A program made the position numbers and the translations under genes. Below are positions 1-11,392 of a stretch of 64,000 nucleotides of DNA, one piece after another; position 1 is the first letter of the stretch; each line of letters begins with the position of its first letter. Origin of the DNA: Monoplex corrugatus (Eukaryota; Mollusca; Gastropoda; Littorinimorpha; Ranellidae); the NCBI GenBank assembly GCA_030674185.1, contig JAPXFY010000031.1, positions 39,063,532 to 39,127,531 of the forward strand, in the 5' to 3' direction. The notes beneath the pieces are model-generated. The model was given only the letters and a program-made list of their open reading frames with translations. It was not told where the DNA came from and did not search any database.

Positions 1-858
1 TATGGAATTGTCCGAGTGCGATGAATCCCTCTTGAACAAACTCCAAACTCCATAATGTTTAAAAATACAAAGAAAAAAATTGTCAGTACATACAGAACAT
101 GGCTGACTTGGCCACTGTTATCTTTATACATAAAAACAAAAACATATTTCAAGAATAAACAAAAAGCCATGTTGTTTAACAGATTAAAAGAAAACCTCAA
201 TTACTTCATTCACTCACTACTCACTCCTGTCACTGTAATATTAATTCATTCATTCATCAAGGACTTAATTAATTAAACAAAAAAACAAAACAAGAAAATC
301 AAAATTCCAAGCAATGCCCCATAAAGGATTTAGCAAAATCACCACAGAAGGGGAATTCTGAGTAATTTTCTCTTATTCAACTTGGTTTATTCATGTTCTT
401 TCTTAACACAGACATCATGAACAACATTTCCATTACATATATTTACAAAGTGCATGTGGACACACACAATATGTCCATTACATATATCATCTACAACATT
501 CATGTCGATATCAAACATCAATTCTCAGGTGAGTACATATTCCTGTTCAAATTTGCTGGTTGTTGTCCTTTCACCTTTTTTCTTTTTTGTTGTTTTTGTT
601 TTCGTTTTTTGCCATACAAATAAATAAATCCATATGTTCATACAGTCTCTCAAACACCAATTTAGGCAGTTCTATCAGACACAATCGAGGGGCAGGCAGC
701 GACATCAAGAACATTCTCAACAGACAGAAAGACCTTCAGAATCCTTAACAATCTGTGGTCCCTTCCATACAACAAAAGTAAACAAAGGAAGCTGAGACTG
801 TGCCAGAGCTGTGACCTGTCCACCCTACTTTCCACTTCAGAATGCAGAAGGATGAGAG
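1..858. other. A/T-rich non-coding DNA, nothing recognised
   Basis: Only short low-complexity frames are open here, on either strand. I see no domain, splice-framed exon or dispersed-element motif. The stretch ends where a TGACCTCATCATGAC repeat begins. Confidence 0.5.
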
Positions 859-1205
859 AAAATGACCTCATCATGACAGAGAATGACCTCATCATGACAA
901 TGACCACATCATGACAGAGAATGACCTCATCGTGACTGACCTCGTGACAATGACCTCATTGTGACAATGACCTCATCATGACAGAAAATGACCTCATCAT
1001 AAAAGAATGACCTCATCGTGACAGACGTGACAATGACCTCATCATGACCTCATCGTGACAATGACATCATCATGACAGAAAATGACATCATGACAAAATG
1101 ACATCATGAAAGACAATGACCACCGTGACAGACAATGACCTCATCGTGACCGACAATGACATCATGACAGACAATGACATCATCATGACAGACAATGACC
1201 TTATC
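859..1205. repeat. Degenerate ~20-22 bp tandem repeat (TGACCTCATCATGACAGA)
   Basis: Imperfect copies of a unit built on AATGACCTCATCATGACAGA follow one another with many small indels and C/T changes. It is the most diverged of the three adjoining arrays at this end of the window, so it is probably the oldest. Confidence 0.8.
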
Positions 1206-1374
1206 AAGCTTTCTACCTTTAACACAAAAAATATCCAAAATAAGTCGTGGAATATTCTGACCCATCACCATCTCAAGCACACAACTACTTGCCCAACACA
1301 GTCAAGAGAGCATGGGCGTTACCATCATGAAAAGACGGTGGAGATGGATTTAGACACACCAACCAGAACTGTAT

Positions 1375-2475
1375 AACATCAAAGGATTAGACACATCCAG
1401 AAAGCTGGATAACATCATCAGATTAGACACATCATCCACAGACAGGAGGATAACATCATCAGATTAGACACATCATCCACAGACAGGAGGATAACATCAT
1501 CAGATTAGACACATCATCCACAGAAAGCTGGATAACATCATCAGATTAGACACATCATCCACAGACAGCAGGATAACATCATCAGATTAGACACATCATC
1601 CACAGACAGCAGGATAACATCATCAGATTAGACACATCATCCACAGACAGCAGGATAACATCATCAGATTAGACACATCATCCACAGACAGGAGGATAAC
1701 ATCATCAGATTAGACACATCATCCACAGAAAGCTGGATAACATCATCAGATTAGACACATCATCCACAGACAGCAGGATAACATCATCAGATTAGACACA
1801 TCATCCACAGACAGCAGGATAACATCATCAGATTAGACACATCATCCACAGACAGGAGGATAACATCATCAGATTAGACACATCATCCACAGAAAGCTGG
1901 ATAACATCATCAGATTAGACACATCATCCACAGACAGCAGGATAACATCATCAGATTAGACACATCATCCACAGACAGCAGGATAACATCATCAGATTAG
2001 ACACATCATCCACAGACAGCACGATAACATCATCAGATCAGACACATCATCCACAGAAAGCTGGATAACATCATCAGATTAGACACATCATCCACAGACA
2101 GCAGGATAACATCAGATTAGACACATCATCCACAGACAGCACGATAACATCATCAGATCAGACACATCATCCACAGACAGCAGGATAACATCATCAGATT
2201 AGACACATCATCCACAGACAGCAGGATAACATCATCAGATTAGACACATCATCCACAGAAAGCTGGATAACATCATCAGATTAGACACATCATCCACAGA
2301 CAGCAGGATAACATCATCAGATTAGACACATCATCCACAGAAAGCTGGATAACATCATCAGATTAGACACATCATCCACAGACAGCAGGATAACATCATC
2401 AGATTAGACACATCATCCACAGAAAGCTGGATAACATCATCAGATCAGACACATCCAGAAAGCTGGATAACATCC
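1375..2475. repeat. 41-bp minisatellite, about 25 copies
   Basis: The unit carries GGATAACATCATCAGATTAG followed by ACACATCATCCACAGACAGC. Successive GGATAAC blocks at 1448 and 1489 give the 41-bp period. Units differ mainly in one slot (ACAGACAGCA, ACAGACAGGA or ACAGAAAGCT). The variants recur in runs, which suggests block duplication of several units at a time. Confidence 0.93.
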
Positions 2476-4090
2476 AAAGAGAGAAGGACATCAAAAGAGA
2501 GGACATCCAAAGAGAGGACATCCAAAGAGAGAAGGACATCCAAAGAGAGGACATCCAAAGAGAGAAGGACATCCAAAGAGAAGGACATCCAAAGAGAGGA
2601 CATCCAAAGAGAGAAGGACATCCAAAGAGAGAAGGACATCCAAAGAGAGGACATCCAAAGAGAGAAGGACATCCAAAGAGAGAAGGACATCCAAAGAGAG
2701 GACATCCAAAGAGAGAAGGACATCCAAAGAGAGAAGGACATCCAAAGAGAGGACATCCAAAGAGAGAAGGACATCCAAAGAGAGGACATCCAAAGAGAGA
2801 AGGACATCCAAAGAGAGAAGGACATCCAAAGAGAGGACATCCAAAGAGAGAAGGACATCCAAAGAGAGAAGGACATCCAAAGAGAGGACATCCAAAGAGA
2901 GAAGGACATCCAAAGAGAGGACATCCAAAGAGAGAAGGACATCCAAAGAGAGAAGGACATCCAAAGAGAGGACATCCAAAGAGAGAAGGACATCCAAAGA
3001 GAGAAGGACATCCAAAGAGAGGACATCCAAAGAGAGAAGGACATCCAAAGAGAAGGACATCCAAAGAGAGGACATCCAAAGAGAGAAGGACATCCAAAGA
3101 GAGGACATCCAAAGAGAGAAGGACATCCAAAGAGAGAAGGACAATCCAAAGAGAGAAGGACATCCAAAAGAGATAAGAAGGACATCCAAAGAGAGAAGGA
3201 CATCCAAAGAGAGGACATCCAAAGAGAGAAGGACATCCAAAGAAGAAAGGACATCCAAAGAGAAGGACATCCAAAAGAGAAGGACATCCAAAGAGAGAAG
3301 GACATCAAAAGAGAGAAGGACATCCAAAAAAGAAGGACATCCAAAGAGGAGAAGGACATCCAAAGAGAGAAGGACATCCAAAGAGAGAAGGACCAATAAC
3401 CAAAGAGAGAAGGACATCCAAAGAGAGAAGGACATCCAAAGAGAGGACATCCAAAGAGAGAAGGACATCCAAAGAGAGAGACATCCAAAGGAGAGGACAT
3501 CCAAAGAGAGAAGGACATCCAAAGAGAGAAGGACATCCAAAGAGAGGACATCCAAAGAGAGAAGGACATCCAAAGAGAGGACACCAAAGAGAGGACATCC
3601 AAAGAGAGAAGGACATCCAAAGAGAGGACATCCAAAGAGAGGACATCAAAGAGAGAGGACATCCAAAGAGAGAAGGACATCCAAAGAGAGGACATCCAAA
3701 GAGAGAAGGACATCCAAAGAGAGAAGGACATCCAAAGAGAGGACATCCAAAGAGAGAAGGACATCCAAAGAGAGGACATCCAAAGAGAGAAGGACATCCA
3801 AAGAGAGAAGGACATCCAAAGAGAGAACATCCAAAGAGAGAAGGACATCCAAAGAGAGGACATCCAAAGAGAGAAGGACATCCAAAGAGAGAAGGACATC
3901 AAAAGAGAGGACATCCAAAGAGAGGACATCCAAAGAGAGAAGGACATCCAAAGAGAGGACATCCAAAGAGAGAAGGACATCCAAAGAGAAGGACATCAAA
4001 AGAGAGGACATCCAAAGAGAGAAGGACACGAAAGAGAGGACATCCAAAGAGAGAAGGACATCAAAAGAGAGAAGGACATCAAAAGAGAGG
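2476..4090. repeat. 15/18-bp minisatellite (AAAGAGAG(AAG)GACATCC)
   Basis: Two unit lengths alternate: AAAGAGAGGACATCC (15 bp) and AAAGAGAGAAGGACATCC (18 bp). They are arranged in higher-order blocks such as 15-18 and 15-18-18. Both lengths are multiples of three, so all three minus-strand frames stay open for hundreds of codons, encoding Ser/Leu/Trp/Met or Leu-Asp-Val runs. I treat these frames as artefacts. The left edge grows directly out of the 41-bp array at GATAACATCC. Confidence 0.93.
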
Positions 4091-4142
4091 GTGACCCATG
4101 AACATCTGGCGATGAACAACAAAAGGAGACTGCTATTACTAT

Positions 4143-4810
4143 TGTCGTTTACAGTCCAGCTGACTGTGCAGAGCCATATCAGGGCTATAAGCCTTTCAAA
4201 ACATACACAGTACCCCATTCAAAAAAAGAGGACACCTGGAAAAGAAAATTAGAAAAGTACACATATCAATACATTTGTGCACATAATCTGAAATAGGCCC
4301 CTGGCATTGACCATTCTGACCAATTTATCATCATCAGAAGGTTTAAACAAATAAACCTGAATACAAATGCAAAGATAACTAACAACACTAAAACATGTAA
4401 AAACTGGTCTAAATTAACCCATAGCTTCACATTTCCTTAAAGCCAAAAAACACTTTATACGTGTACCAAATGATCAATCCTAACGGACGCATGTGAGACT
4501 TATTGAACACATACAAGTGAACGGACCATAACAACACTAAAACATGTAAAAACTGGTCTAAATTACCAAAAATAGCTTCACATTTCCGCCAAGCCAAAAA
4601 TGTACTTTACATATGTAGGCCTACCCAATGACCAATCCTATCAGAAGCATGGAAGGCCTTTACAGAATACATGCAGGTAAATGGACCAGCAAGACAGAAA
4701 ATGATAGGGAAGATGACAGAAAGCAGAAGAGCATGGTAGAAACAGAATGACAGAAAAGAGGAAATTTCTAGCACAGAATTTCCTGAATGGGGGTTGGGGT
4801 ATATTATTTG
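4143..4810 (-). mobile_element. Dispersed retroposon D1, long copy with internal duplication
   Basis: D1 is recognised here by its shared left edge, a GCCCAGCTGACTGTGCAGAG-like block followed by CATATCAGGGCT. Short copies elsewhere always keep this edge and lose the other, so I read it as the 3' end of a minus-oriented element with 5' truncation. In this copy a segment with CACTAAAACATGTAAAAACT occurs twice (about 4381-4445 and 4530-4595). The far end runs into a MITE. The superfamily is unknown. Confidence 0.7.
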
Positions 4811-5045
4811 TCCTTTTGACTCCTGCACCCTATCCAACCAACTGCAAAAACTTAAAGCCTTAGACTCCTTCATTCTATCCACCAGCTTCCTGCAACCCTT
4901 TGACTTCCTCATCCTATCCACCAGCTTCCTGCAAGAAGCTGGTGGATAGGGTGATGGTGTCAATGGATTCAGTTTTTGCTTAAATAGCATGGTTGATAAT
5001 GTAGGATGCTGGTGGACAGGGTGCGGGGCAGGAGTCAAAGGGTTA
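4811..5045. mobile_element. Palindromic TTAA-type MITE, diverged copy
   Basis: The ends read CTTTTGACTCCTGCACCC and GGAGTCAAAGGGTTA in inverted orientation. A near-perfect inner hairpin is centred on CCAGCTTCCTGCAAGAAGCTGG. It belongs to the same family as the copies at 7476, 8137, 9730, 11224 and 18138, but the left terminus is degraded. Confidence 0.75.
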
Positions 5046-5347
5046 TGTTGAAAGAGTCCCCAGCATCCCCATGGGGGTAACAGAAAGACTTCATGGCCCT
5101 GAAATACACTTAGAGTACTATGAACAGGCTGGCCCAGACAGAAGGAACCCTCCCCCCCCCCCCCCACCCATGCTGTCCATCATACAGATGGCATAATACC
5201 CTGTGAGCAAGTCAAACACAGAAAGTCATTGACGAGAAAAAGAGACAGGGGTGGAGGAGGACTGACAAAGAAACATCCCATAAAGCTCAAAAAGCATGCC
5301 CGAACAATGCTCCACAATTCAATCCTGAATCACAGATAAATGATAGT
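5046..5347. other. Unassigned spacer
   Basis: It contains a poly-C run near 5152-5165 and no open frame with recognisable content. Confidence 0.45.
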
Positions 5348-5474
5348 TTTCAGACGAAGGCTAAATTTCATTACTGTAGGCAATATACAATCAAAACTTT
5401 TGTTTTTTTAGTTTTCAGATGAAGGCTAAATTTCATTACTGTAGGCAATATACAATCAAAACTTTTGTTTTTTG
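5348..5474. repeat. Tandem duplication of ~65 bp
   Basis: Two nearly identical copies of a segment starting GTTTTCAGA(C/T)GAAGGC and ending in a T-run lie side by side. This is the smallest, apparently youngest, tandem duplication in the window. Confidence 0.85.
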
Positions 5475-5617
5475 GAATAAGCAAAAATGGTGCAGCAGCA
5501 AGGGTTATGCAGGTCCATTAAAATATGTCCATTTCAGTTTCAGTTTCACGAAATAACATCTCTGCACTTGGAATAAATTCAATATGCACTGTCGCCTTGT
5601 TATTCCTTTTTGTTGTT

Positions 5618-5690
5618 GTTTAAAGCCCGGTCGACTGCGTACAGCCATATCTGGGCCATAACAGTTTCAAAACACACACAATACTTGTCA
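5618..5690 (-). mobile_element. D1 retroposon fragment (3' end only)
   Basis: TTTAAAGCCCGGTCGACTGC followed by a CATATCTGGGCC block and TTTCAAAACACACACAATAC matches the first ~70 bp of the long D1 copies, then homology stops. This supports 5' truncation. Confidence 0.75.
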
Positions 5691-6249
5691 CTACTGACGG
5701 CATATGATGGAGTAAGATCCAAAATGATCACAGCATATGCCTTAAAGCCTGCACATAAAGCCATATAAACTATTTAACCATGGCCTTCCCAAGGATTCAA
5801 CCCACAACCCCTGATTTACGAGCAAGGCCCTCAAACACCTCAGCTAACAGGCCAATAAATAATGATGTCAAAAAGTGAATTAACAAGTCAGGTTCTTAGA
5901 AATGAGTACAGTACAGACTCCAATGACAGGTCGGACAGTAAAAGATGAACAGCACCAATGTGCAAACACAACAGCACTAGACAAAATAACAATTTATATC
6001 CAGAATGTTGACTTCAAACAAATGCAAAAGAACAAAAGTGTTTAACCTGAAACATGTCAGACAAATGTATAAGAAGCAATGTATAAATTTGAAAAAAAAA
6101 AAAGTGTAAATGAAGAAACTGCAGTAGTTGGTTACCACTAGATGGACGCCAACAATTTGCGTGAAGGTGCACTAGACAAATGTGTAACAGTGGACAACAG
6201 TAGACAGATCAAATGTAAACATGAACTGTGTAAATATACATGCTGACTC
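5691..6249. other. Unassigned non-coding DNA
   Basis: A/T-rich sequence with no supported coding frame. A short A-run lies near 6090. Confidence 0.45.
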
Positions 6250-6590
6250 ATCATCATCATCATCAGGTGCCCTGCCGCATGGCGTTGGCGACCATGGACT
6301 TCCAACCATCTCTATCTCTCGTTGCCCCCAGCATCTCCGCCACCCTCTTCATCCCCAGCCACTCTGCAAGTCCGTCCAGCATTCTCTCCGTGGGTCTACC
6401 TGGTGCTCTCTTTCCCTCCAGCTTTCCCGTTGTGACCAGGTGCTCCAAATCCCCCTTCCTAATAAAATGGCCTATAAATGTTGCTTGTCTTTTCCTAATC
6501 TTCCTTATGAGTGATCTATTTATGTCTGCCTCCATCAAGACTGTCTCGTTTGTTTTCTTTGCTGTCCATGGAACTCTCAACACATGCTGA
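6250..6590 (-). pseudogene. RTE-like reverse transcriptase C-terminal fragment
   Basis: The minus strand encodes a C-terminal tail of the kind found in RTE-like endonuclease-reverse transcriptases. Visible blocks are VPWTAKKTNETVL, INRSLIRKIRKRQATFIGH and KLEGKRAPGRPTERMLDGLA, then RDRDGWKSMVANAMRQGT. The product would be a post-RT segment of unknown enzymatic role. Endonuclease and RT domains are absent, so this is a truncated retroelement relic. The 3' side has an (ATC)n stretch at about 6249-6264, consistent with a LINE 3' microsatellite tail. Copies of the same family occur at 33515-34690 and 54725-55340. Confidence 0.82.
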
Positions 6591-7215
6591 CTACATGAAA
6601 CAAATGCCAATATGTAAACTTGCACTAGACAGACAGAAGTAGACCAGTGTGCAGTCTGAAAATGTGTATGTTCAACAACAGCACTAGACAAATTGTTCAT
6701 GTATCAATGTACAATAAAATGTATAAACTTGATACAAGGTAATGTTACTGCCTATTTTTATGCCAGACAAAAAGTTAATGTGTATACTCAACACTAGGGA
6801 AAAAAAAAAAAAAAAAAAAAAAAAAAAGCATTAAATGAACACCAGACAAATTGTTAATGTGTAAACTAAATGTGAGACAAAATGTTATTGTGTCAATTTA
6901 CCACTACACAACATTTCAATGTGTTCGTTTAACATTGCACAAAATGTTAATGTGTCAATCTAACATTTGACAAAATGTCATTGTGTCAATTTTACATTTG
7001 ATAAAATGTTAATGTGTCAATTTTACACAACACAAAAAGTCAGTGTATAAACTGAACATGAGACAAAATGGAAATGTGTCAATTTAACATCATACAAAAT
7101 GTTAATGTGTCAATTTTACATTTTACACTACTTAAGATCTTAGCATGTCAACTTAACGCTAGACAAAATATTAATGAGTAATTTTAAGACCAGACAAAAT
7201 GTTAATGTGTATAAT
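6591..7215. repeat. Degenerate ~30-35 bp repeat (ACAAAATGTTAATGTGTCAA)
   Basis: Related segments around ACAAAATGTTAATGTGTCAA recur with heavy divergence. The stretch also includes a poly-A run at about 6792-6826. It looks like an old, decayed array. Confidence 0.65.
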
Positions 7216-7221
7216 TCAATA

Positions 7222-7262
7222 ATCACTCTCTCTCTCTCTCTCTCTCTGTATATATATATATA
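7222..7262. repeat. (TC)n/(TA)n microsatellite
   Basis: Pure dinucleotide runs of TC then TA. Confidence 0.9.
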
Positions 7263-7475
7263 TGCAGAGTTAAGCAAATGCACAAATGTTACAATATTCT
7301 AAAACACAGACCAGTCATCTATGATATAATATAGTATTCACTGTATATCTGATAGACATTGAACCATTAGTGCATATATTTTGCTACTGTCATGTTCACA
7401 TTGAAAAAGCTAACCTTCTGATCATGAATAAGTAAAAAAGAAACTTAACAATTTAAAAAACAACACTTATGCACC

Positions 7476-7667
7476 TTAACCCTTTGACTCCCACACCTGT
7501 CCACCAGCATCCTGCTTTTCCAACCATGCTAGCAAAGCAAAAACTTAAGTCTTTGGCTCCCTCATCCTATCCACCAGCTTCCTGCAGAAAGCTGGTGGAC
7601 AGGATGTGGGAGTCAAAGGGTTAAGTTTTTGCAGTTGGTGGACAGAATGCGGGAGTCAAAGGGTTAA
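7476..7667. mobile_element. Palindromic TTAA-type MITE (nested form)
   Basis: It begins TTAACCCTTTGACTCCC and ends with GGGAGTCAAAGGGTTAA. Inside, an inner palindrome (CTCATCCTATCCACCAGC with its inverse) is bounded by TTAA-like sites within the outer arms. TTAA plus CCCTTTGA termini are typical of piggyBac-type elements; the superfamily is inference. No coding capacity. Confidence 0.85.
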
Positions 7668-8033
7668 AAGGACACAGTCAAAATGCCGATTTGAATAAAC
7701 GACCTGAATAAACTTAACACAAAAAGGAGATTCATGAAATTTAACAAAAAAAGGAGATTCGTGACTTTTTCTGGACTGCTCTATTTCCATGGCAAAATGT
7801 CCAAATAATCTATGTTTAATTATAATTATGTAAGTCGAAATAATCTGTTTAATTATAATTATATAAATCATAAATCAATCTTGTATAGCTGTATTCTCCA
7901 AACCCCCCCAAAATTATATGTCATTCTTGTATACTGCTGTTCTCCAAACTCATTTGGAGTCAATGTGCATTGCAGATAATCAGACTTTTAGGTGAGGCAT
8001 GCACAACTCAAGCTGATAGGCGAGTTGTCCACA
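7668..8033. other. Unassigned A/T-rich DNA
   Basis: It has two imperfect direct repeats around TTAATTATAATTATGTAA but no coding signal. Confidence 0.45.
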
Positions 8034-8136
8034 CTCCACTATGTTGTTGCACAGTCTACATCTTGGGTGGGCGTGCACGCTGCATGTTTTCATATTTCCA
8101 CAAGCCACCAGACACTCACGTGACTTACAGGATCTG
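8034..8136 (+). mobile_element. SINE tail fragment
   Basis: CACAGTCTACATCTTGGGTG through CCACCAGACACTCACGTGAC is a reverse-oriented relative of the SINE body at 52030-52140. It also forms part of one arm of the large inverted repeat 8034-9337. Confidence 0.6.
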
Positions 8137-8337
8137 TAACCCTTTGACTCCCGTACACTATCCACCAGCTGCAAAAAAACTTAACCCTTTGACTCCCTCA
8201 CCTTATCCACCAGCTTCCTGAAACTGCAGGAAGCTGGTGGATAGGGTGAGGGAATCAAAGGGTTACAATTTTTGTTTTGCTTTCATGGTTGGCAATGCAG
8301 GATGTCGGTGGACAGGGTGCAGGAGTCAAAGGGTTAA
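8137..8337. mobile_element. Palindromic TTAA-type MITE (nested form)
   Basis: It starts TAACCCTTTGACTCCCG, contains the inner palindrome CAGCTTCCTGAAACTGCAGG, and ends GGAGTCAAAGGGTTAA. The left two thirds recur in inverted orientation within 9105-9337. Confidence 0.82.
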
Positions 8338-8369
8338 TGTGCAAATGTGATACCTTGCATACGCACACA

Positions 8370-8475
8370 CATATACAGGGTTTAGGTACTGGCAGGTCTG
8401 CACGTGCTGACCAGAGAGATGGGAAAAATCTCCATCTTTAACCCTCCAGGGAAGGTTAAGGGTGGAATTTCCACT
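8370..8475 (-). mobile_element. SINE body fragment
   Basis: Read on the minus strand this has the same succession of blocks as 51905-51990 (a lysine-codon-like TAAAGGGTGGA block, then a TCTCCCAG-like block, then the GCAGACCTG block). No tRNA-like head is attached. Confidence 0.55.
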
Positions 8476-8479
8476 CAGA

Positions 8480-8990
8480 TGGGATCCTTGTGACTATCCC
8501 AACCCTCACAGAACGTCTTGCAGACCTTCCTCAATTTGTTGAATTTATTCAAGAAGGATTCACAGCTCTCAAAGAATCTCATACACGCTCTAGCCAAATC
8601 TACAGACTGGGGTTGAACTCAAGACATTCAGGTCTTAAAGGTCCATGGCTCTGTCAGCTCGCATGGATTCTCCTGACCATTTCTACAGTACTTTTTCCTT
8701 TTTATATTTTGTGTTTGTACTGTGTCAGACTTGACCCCGTGCGATCGAATTAGAAAGTGGGAGCTAAACCTTACGCCAACCAAGCCTCAGAAAACACTTG
8801 CACATGCAGTCTCCCGTCCACCCGTTTGTGAATGGGTACCTGACCCTCTTCAGATTTGGGGAAGGTAAAGCTGAAATAGACAGAACATGGGTGCTATCCT
8901 TATTCTGTTTCAATCGAAAAAAAAAAAAAAAGGATTTTTATCACCTGATCCTTCTGTGACCCTTCAGCTATAGGACAAGTTTTAGTTATT
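8480..8990. other. Spacer inside the large inverted repeat
   Basis: A plus-strand frame of 87 codons opens at 8490 but shows no recognisable domain. I do not call it a gene. A 16-base A-run lies near 8919-8934. Confidence 0.4.
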
Positions 8991-9436
8991 TTTTCTCCCG
9001 CACCCTATCCACCAACTGCAAACAGTTAACCCTTTGACTCCCTCACCCAATCCACCAGCTTCCTGCATTGCCAACCATGAAAGCAAAGCAGAAACGTAAC
9101 CCTTTGATTCCCTCACCCTATCCACCAGCTTCCTGCAGTTTCAGGAAGCTGGTAGATAGGGTGAGGGAGTCAAAGGGTTAATTTTTTTGCAGCTGGTGGA
9201 TAGTGTACGGGAGTCAAAGGGTTACAGATCCTGTAAGTCCTGTCAGTGTCTGGTGGCTTATGGAAACATGAAAACACGCAGCTTGCACGCCCACAAAAGA
9301 TGTAGACTGTGCAACACAACATAGTGCAGGAAGCTGGTGGATAGTCTGAGGGAGTCAAAGGGTTAAATTTTGCTTTGCAAGCATGGTTGACAATACAGGA
9401 TGCTGATGGACAGGGTGTGGGAGTCAAAAGGTTAAA
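8991..9436. mobile_element. Composite of two TTAA-type MITEs plus SINE tail
   Basis: MITE termini of the TTAACCCTTTGACTCC / GGAGTCAAAGGGTTAA type occur several times. They bracket an inverted copy of the SINE tail at 9228-9330. The arrangement mirrors 8034-8310 in reverse. Confidence 0.75.
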
Positions 9437-9729
9437 ATGTCTCTGGCAAGTGCTTTCATAATACCCTCAAAAGTGAAATGAATTAAAAAAATGCAACAGA
9501 TGTATTCAACGAGACACAATTTCTTTTGTCAAATTTCATATCACATTTTATACATATACACAATATTTTCAAAAATGTACCACAGTATTATTTAAAGTAC
9601 AAATATGTCACAGACCTCTTCAACTTTTTAAGGAATAACATGGGAATCTTTGGGAAAGCATTATGAATAATAAGCAAGTAACAGACTATTCAGTTTTAAG
9701 AGAATATTGTATAACATCTGGGGAAACGG

Positions 9730-9922
9730 TTAACCCTTTTGATTCCCTCATCCAGTCCACTAGGTACAAAAACTTAACCCTTTGACTCCCTCACCCTATC
9801 CACTGGTTTCCTTCAGGAAGCTGGTGGATAGGATGAGGGAGTCAAAGGGTTAAGTTTTTGCGTTGCTATCATGATGACGATGCAGGATGCCAGTTGATAG
9901 GGTGAGGGAGTCAAAGGGTTAA
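9730..9922. mobile_element. Palindromic TTAA-type MITE (nested form)
   Basis: It starts TTAACCCTTTTGATTCCC and ends GGGAGTCAAAGGGTTAA. The inner hairpin is centred near 9815 (TTTCCTTCAGGAAGC). Confidence 0.85.
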
Positions 9923-10179
9923 AACACATATCCACAAAACATATAACAGATCTGTGAGATAAACCAGAATGAATAGTACATGAAGTATAGCAAATGGAAT
10001 GATTTGACAGTTCATTACGTACCATAAGCTTGCACCAAACAGCACCAATCTATCACATGCCACAATTCACAACCTTTAAATCAAAGTCATGACTGTAAAA
10101 ATATACATCTTACTATATATTATCTTATTCTATGTTGATAATTTATGTAAAAATACATGTCTTACTTTCACGACATTCA
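9923..10179. other. Unassigned A/T-rich spacer
   Basis: Nothing recognisable on either strand. Confidence 0.4.
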
Positions 10180-10705
10180 AATTTGAGCCCAGCCAACTGC
10201 GTAGAGCCATATCAGGGCTACAGCAGTTTCAAAACATACACAATACTTAAAACAGGAAGAAAAAAAAATGAAAAGAAAATTAAGTACACATATCAATGCA
10301 TTTGTACACATAACCTAAGGAGACACCTCTGATGCTGACGAATGTCTGATTTATCATATAGGGGATTTAAAAAACATATCTGAATACAAATTTAAATTTG
10401 ACTAAGGACACTAAAACATACATAAAAATGGGCATAAATTACCTAAAATAGCCTCCGCATATTTCATTTCCCTAGAGCCAAAAATGCACTCAATACATGT
10501 ACCCAAGTATCAATCCTAAGAGAAAGTATGTAAGACTTTATCGAACACATACAGATGAATGGACCAGCAAGGCAGAAAATGATAGGAAGAAATGACAGAA
10601 AGCAAAGGAGAAAGACAGTGACAAAAAAGAGGAAATTTCTAGCACAGAATTTCTAGAAGATGAGGATACTATTTATACTGAAAGAGAACCCCCACAGGGG
10701 TGATT
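10180..10705 (-). mobile_element. D1 retroposon, near full length
   Basis: The left edge is GCCCAGCCAACTGCGTAGAG. The body includes CACATATCAATGCATTTG, TACCCAAGTATCAATCC and the AGAGGAAATTTCTAGCACAG block. The right end is near CCCCCACAGGGG. Block order is the same as in the copies at 14675, 36597 and 51355. Confidence 0.8.
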
Positions 10706-10762
10706 GCTCATTTAGACTCACTCCACAACTAGGCAATTACTATTGTCAGTTGGGAGCTTATT

Positions 10763-11080
10763 AGGCAGTGTCCTGTATAAGTTGGATCTACACAGACATT
10801 AGGCAGTGTCCTGTATAAGTTGGATCTACACAGACATTAGGCAGTGTCCTGTATAAGTTGGATCTACACAGACATTAGGCAGTGTCCTATATAAGTTGGA
10901 TCTACACAGACATTAGGCAGTTTTTGTGTTGCTCACCCTATATAAGTTGGATCTACACAAACACTAGGCAGTGTCCTATATAGGTAGGATCTGCACAGAC
11001 ATTAGGCAGTGTCATATATATGTTGGATCTACACAGACATTAGGCTGTGTCCAATATAAGTTGGATCTGCAAAGACACTG
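10763..11080. repeat. 38-bp minisatellite, about 8 copies
   Basis: The unit contains TTAGGCAGTGTCCTGTATAA then GTTGGATCTACACAGACA. Copies at 10763 and 10801 set the period. Later copies are more diverged, and one has a short interruption near 10920-10936. Confidence 0.9.
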
Positions 11081-11223
11081 TTCAAATCTGCTAGAAGGAA
11101 CTGGCAATAGTGCAGTGTCTCCTCTGGTGTGTGGCCCCACAGAATCTCAACATCACTGGTTCCCACGGGCTTCCTGATATGGGGACTTCAACTGAGTGAA
11201 CATGGGTTTTGGGGGGTTGGGTG

Positions 11224-11392
11224 TTAACCCTTTGACTCCTGCACCCTGTCCACCAGCATCCTGCACTGTCAAACAAGCTAGTAGAGCAAAAAACTGAACC
11301 CTTTGACTCCCTCACCTTATCCACCAGCTTCCTGCAAGAAAAGAGTTAAGTTTTTGCAGTTGGAGGACAGGGTGGGGGAGTCAAAGAGTTAA
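11224..11392. mobile_element. Palindromic TTAA-type MITE, internally deleted
   Basis: It starts TTAACCCTTTGACTCCTG and ends GGAGTCAAAGAGTTAA. The inner palindrome keeps only its left half (CACCAGCTTCCTGC), so the hairpin has collapsed in this copy. Confidence 0.8.

Noticed and set aside
2399..3980. Minus-strand frames of 291-511 codons (Leu/Ser/Trp/Met or Phe-Gly-Cys-Pro repeats)
   Set aside because: They are the translation of a 15/18-bp minisatellite, open in all three minus frames because unit lengths are multiples of three.
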